From Isoetes taiwanensis (Eukaryota > Streptophyta > Lycopodiopsida > Isoetales > Isoetaceae), in contig JAJEKV010000014.1 of NCBI GenBank assembly GCA_021234155.1, positions 6,591,563 to 6,655,562 on the forward strand: a DNA stretch of 64,000 bases, in the 5' to 3' direction. A program made the translations under genes and the position numbers. Below are positions 59,193-64,000 of this stretch, piece by piece. The notes beneath the pieces are model-generated. The model was not told the DNA's origin. It ran no database searches and was given only the letters and a program-made list of their open reading frames with translations. Within the stretch, counting starts at the first letter, position 1; each line of letters starts with the position of its first letter.

Positions 59193-59750
59193 CTAGTGTA
59201 ATACAATTAATAATTGAACATATCCACAATAACATTTTGGTCTCAAAACATTGCTCTGCTTTTCTGTTTTGATTGTGAGTTCAGATTGAATGTGTAGTCT
59301 AGAGGAACCTTCCCTATCATCTTCATCATCTCTGTCACTTTTACTGTTTTCTTCCTGTTTAGGTTGGATTTGCCTATGCTTTCTCTTGGGTCTAGAAGAG
59401 TTGGCATCTGCTTTCTCATCTGGAGTTTTATAATAATCCAAGAAGCTCTTCCAATTAACAACCTCCCCCTTTATATGCAGATGATAAACCGCTGCCCAGG
59501 TTCCAGGAGCTATTGCACCCCATGTGTGTGGCTTCCCTGTAATTCTTTTGTAAATTTGCATGAACTCCTTAAATTGTTCATCGCTCAGATTCTTCAACAT
59601 GTACAGGAAAACATATGCCTTAAGAGTTTTCAGTTTTAAACAAACATTTGGGGGAAAATACCCATAGCCAGATTTATTTGGCACTTCATCACTCCAAAGC
59701 TTCTTTAGATCTTCATGGGGTGTAATCTCTTGTTTGAGGAAAGATTATTT
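59193..59750 (-). CDS. Hypothetical protein or exon
   Basis: A minus-strand frame of about 185 codons opens after a stop at about 59753 with LKQEITPHEDLKKLWSDEVP and runs to a TAA-type end near 59193. The first 100 residues are well mixed and protein-like (LKAYVFLYMLKNLSDEQFKE, then ITGKPHTWGAIAPGTWAAVY and WKSFLDYYKTP). The rest is a charged, low-complexity tail (PKRKHRQIQPKQEE, DRDDEDDRE). It could be a host exon, since no ATG begins it, or a gag-like ORF of an unknown element. I do not recognise the family. Confidence 0.4.
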
Positions 59751-59753
59751 TTC

Positions 59754-60500
59754 TAATTTGAAAAAAGGTACAATGGCGTGGCATAAAAATCAAAATAACC
59801 AACACTCATTACATATACGATTTCCTAACACTTGGTTTCCGGCAAAAATAGAAAAAGAAAAAAAAGGGGGTCAGAGGCAGCTATCATCTCCAGCTCCCTT
59901 GCCATGTTTCAGATGGTAAGTCCGAAAGCTAGAGCTGTTCCTTCAATATATTCCATATTCTTCAACAAGATAAGAGTTTTAATTAGAAGCCAAATGGTTA
60001 TGATCGGACCAGCAAACCGAAGCATTTAATAGGGTTATTTTTTCTTAACGCTCTGGCTATGGTGGATTCTGGGCAGCATATATCTTTTTTCAGATGCAAT
60101 AAGATCATTCTCAAGAGCTATAACAATTTCAAATACATGAACTTCAAGCTAGTAGGCTATTTATTTGAAAGGAGACCATAGTTGACACCAATGGTGATAT
60201 TGTATGTTCAAGTCCATAGTTTCTTAAACTCATATACGTACTCTTCAATTGTTCAAAAAATAGTTCCCAAGCACATAAATGTTACAATGTTGCACCATGC
60301 GTCCATACAAATTCATTACTAAACAAGGCCCCCAAATACATAGTTAGATTATTAAACAAGGTCCGTAATACATCGTTGAAACTAAAGAAATATTCGTGGC
60401 TCCCAAACTTACACTCTTATAAATGTCTTGTCCAACTAATACATGCTATTATGATTATTGCATACACCTAAGCATTGGACGGGGTCAAACACTTAGGTAG
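59754..60500. other. No gene recognised
   Basis: AT-rich sequence with short frames only. Confidence 0.5.
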
Positions 60501-60504
60501 CTCT

Positions 60505-60570
60505 ATTCTTTAGGCCGATTGGTCTCCCTGGACGATAAAAATCATTCTTTCTTTCTATTTTTTAGGGGGT
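60505..60570 (+). repeat. LINE 3' tail fragment
   Basis: GGCCGATTGGTCTCCCTGG followed by ACGATAAAAATCATTC and a TTTC-rich end matches the LINE tail at 2468-2531. Upstream coding sequence of the LINE is not recognisable. Confidence 0.65.
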
Positions 60571-60753
60571 TGACAACCTTTGCAGATAAACCCCATATTT
60601 GTTTGACTCCAAAATAGCTACAACCTATAATCATGCTTGAGTCCCCCAGTCATAGGACCACGCCTAGATAGCCAGCAAAAGATATGGGGGTAGGGCATCG
60701 CTAATTTGGCATCAATGGGCTTCTGCCACAAGATTCCATGCCATAAGAAGCCC

Positions 60754-63437
<2,684 letters not shown>

Positions 63438-63443
63438 TTTATT
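63438..63443 (-). terminator. Candidate polyadenylation signal
   Basis: AATAAA on the minus strand lies about 350 bp after the stop codon at 63795, a reasonable 3' untranslated length. Confidence 0.3.
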
Positions 63444-63794
63444 CAATCAGACATCACCCTTTTTTCCTTCAAATATGAACACGATTTCTGCAAGCATTCT
63501 TAGAGTTTTTATGGCTTTTCAATATACAACAAACATGGAATCAAGAAACAAACAAGACAACAGACCAAAAAGCAAAGCATCACCTAGTTGTTATTCATGG
63601 TTGCATTATGCCTCCTCACCATGACATCAATCATGCGTAACTCCCTAATGAAAAGTGCTTTGGCAAGTTCACATGCACCTGCCAACGGCAACCTCCTCCC
63701 ATTTCATATGGGAGATAGCTTACTCCAAAGATGCAAATAAACGACCCAATTGCATCTTGAATAATCGAACAAAGGCTGCCACTGACTCCGCAAG

Positions 63795-63948
63795 CTATTG
63801 ATGTTGACAATAGAAGATACCACCCCACAACCCCAATAGGGCTGCTGCTATGATCAGCTCCAGGCTGTGCCCGCTAACAGCAGCCCCACTCTCTATGGCA
63901 ACAGTCCCATGAGCGTACTCCATCTCTAACCCAGGCATCAAGAAGTAA
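63795..63948 (-). CDS. Terminal exon of an unidentified host gene
   Basis: The minus strand has an acceptor TTTCTTTCGTTGCAG followed by a 154 nt exon in phase 1 that encodes 50 residues and ends with TAG. It begins YFLMPGLEMEYAHGTVAIES, followed by GAAVSGHSLELIIAAALLGL, and ends WGGIFYCQHQ. The segment LELIIAAALLGLWGGIFY could be a membrane helix, so the product may be a membrane protein with a short C-terminal end. The rest of the gene lies beyond the window. The clean splice site and balanced composition make it look like a real gene; I do not recognise the family. Confidence 0.6.
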
Positions 63949-64000
63949 CTGCAACGAAAGAAATAACATAAAAAAAAGTAACCATATTTACAAAGAGGCC

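Overview
This window is nuclear DNA from a land plant with a large, repeat-rich genome. It holds one clearly functional-looking host gene, a six-exon phytoene synthase (PSY) with GT-AG introns at 13567-16555. At the right edge is the last exon of an unidentified host gene on the minus strand (63795-63948). Nearly everything else is retrotransposon, satellite or DNA-transposon sequence. The chromodomain Gypsy elements, the L1-like LINE and the high repeat load suggest a fern or another non-flowering lineage. That is inference; the sequence does not prove the species.

Layout: (1) 1-4656, a minus-strand Copia element with a 5'-truncated LINE inserted in it. (2) 5017-5460, a tandem repeat of about 190 bp, then a charged ORF of unknown function. 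(3) 6138-10095, two satellite families (A and B) arranged A-B-A-B; most B monomers carry a heat-shock-element-like palindrome. (4) 10100-11560, a LINE derivative that keeps ORF1 and the 3' tail but lacks ORF2. (5) 11930-12890, further tandem repeats. (6) 13567-16555, PSY. (7) 16.9-21.3 kb, no recognisable gene.

(8) 21287-50107 is a cluster of related chromodomain Gypsy copies with LTRs of about 1.5 kb that start TGTGAYGTTCC and, where the 3' end is preserved, end in CA. E1 (+) has a 5' LTR and two ORFs that are neither gag nor pol. The first is a decayed ORF that ends in a full-length histone H3 with its tail. The second (called ORF B here) recurs in copies G1 (-) and G2 (+), placed upstream of a normal gag-pol. 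G2 ORF B is split by a 5.8 kb insertion that carries broken pieces of a CYP710A sterol desaturase and an FCP1/NIF-type phosphatase. A 215 bp hAT-type MITE with a perfect 8 bp target duplication sits in the G2 LTR. G3 is a 5'-truncated third copy.

(9) 50990-56634 is a different, minus-strand Gypsy element. (10) 57.8-61 kb has long microsatellites and an ACCACA-rich block. (11) The right edge holds the host exon.

The most unusual items are the retroelement-borne histone H3 fusion, the extra acidic ORF B repeated in three Gypsy copies, and the satellite with regularly spaced heat-shock-element-like sites. All transposon reading frames seen here contain stops or frameshifts, so these copies look inactive.
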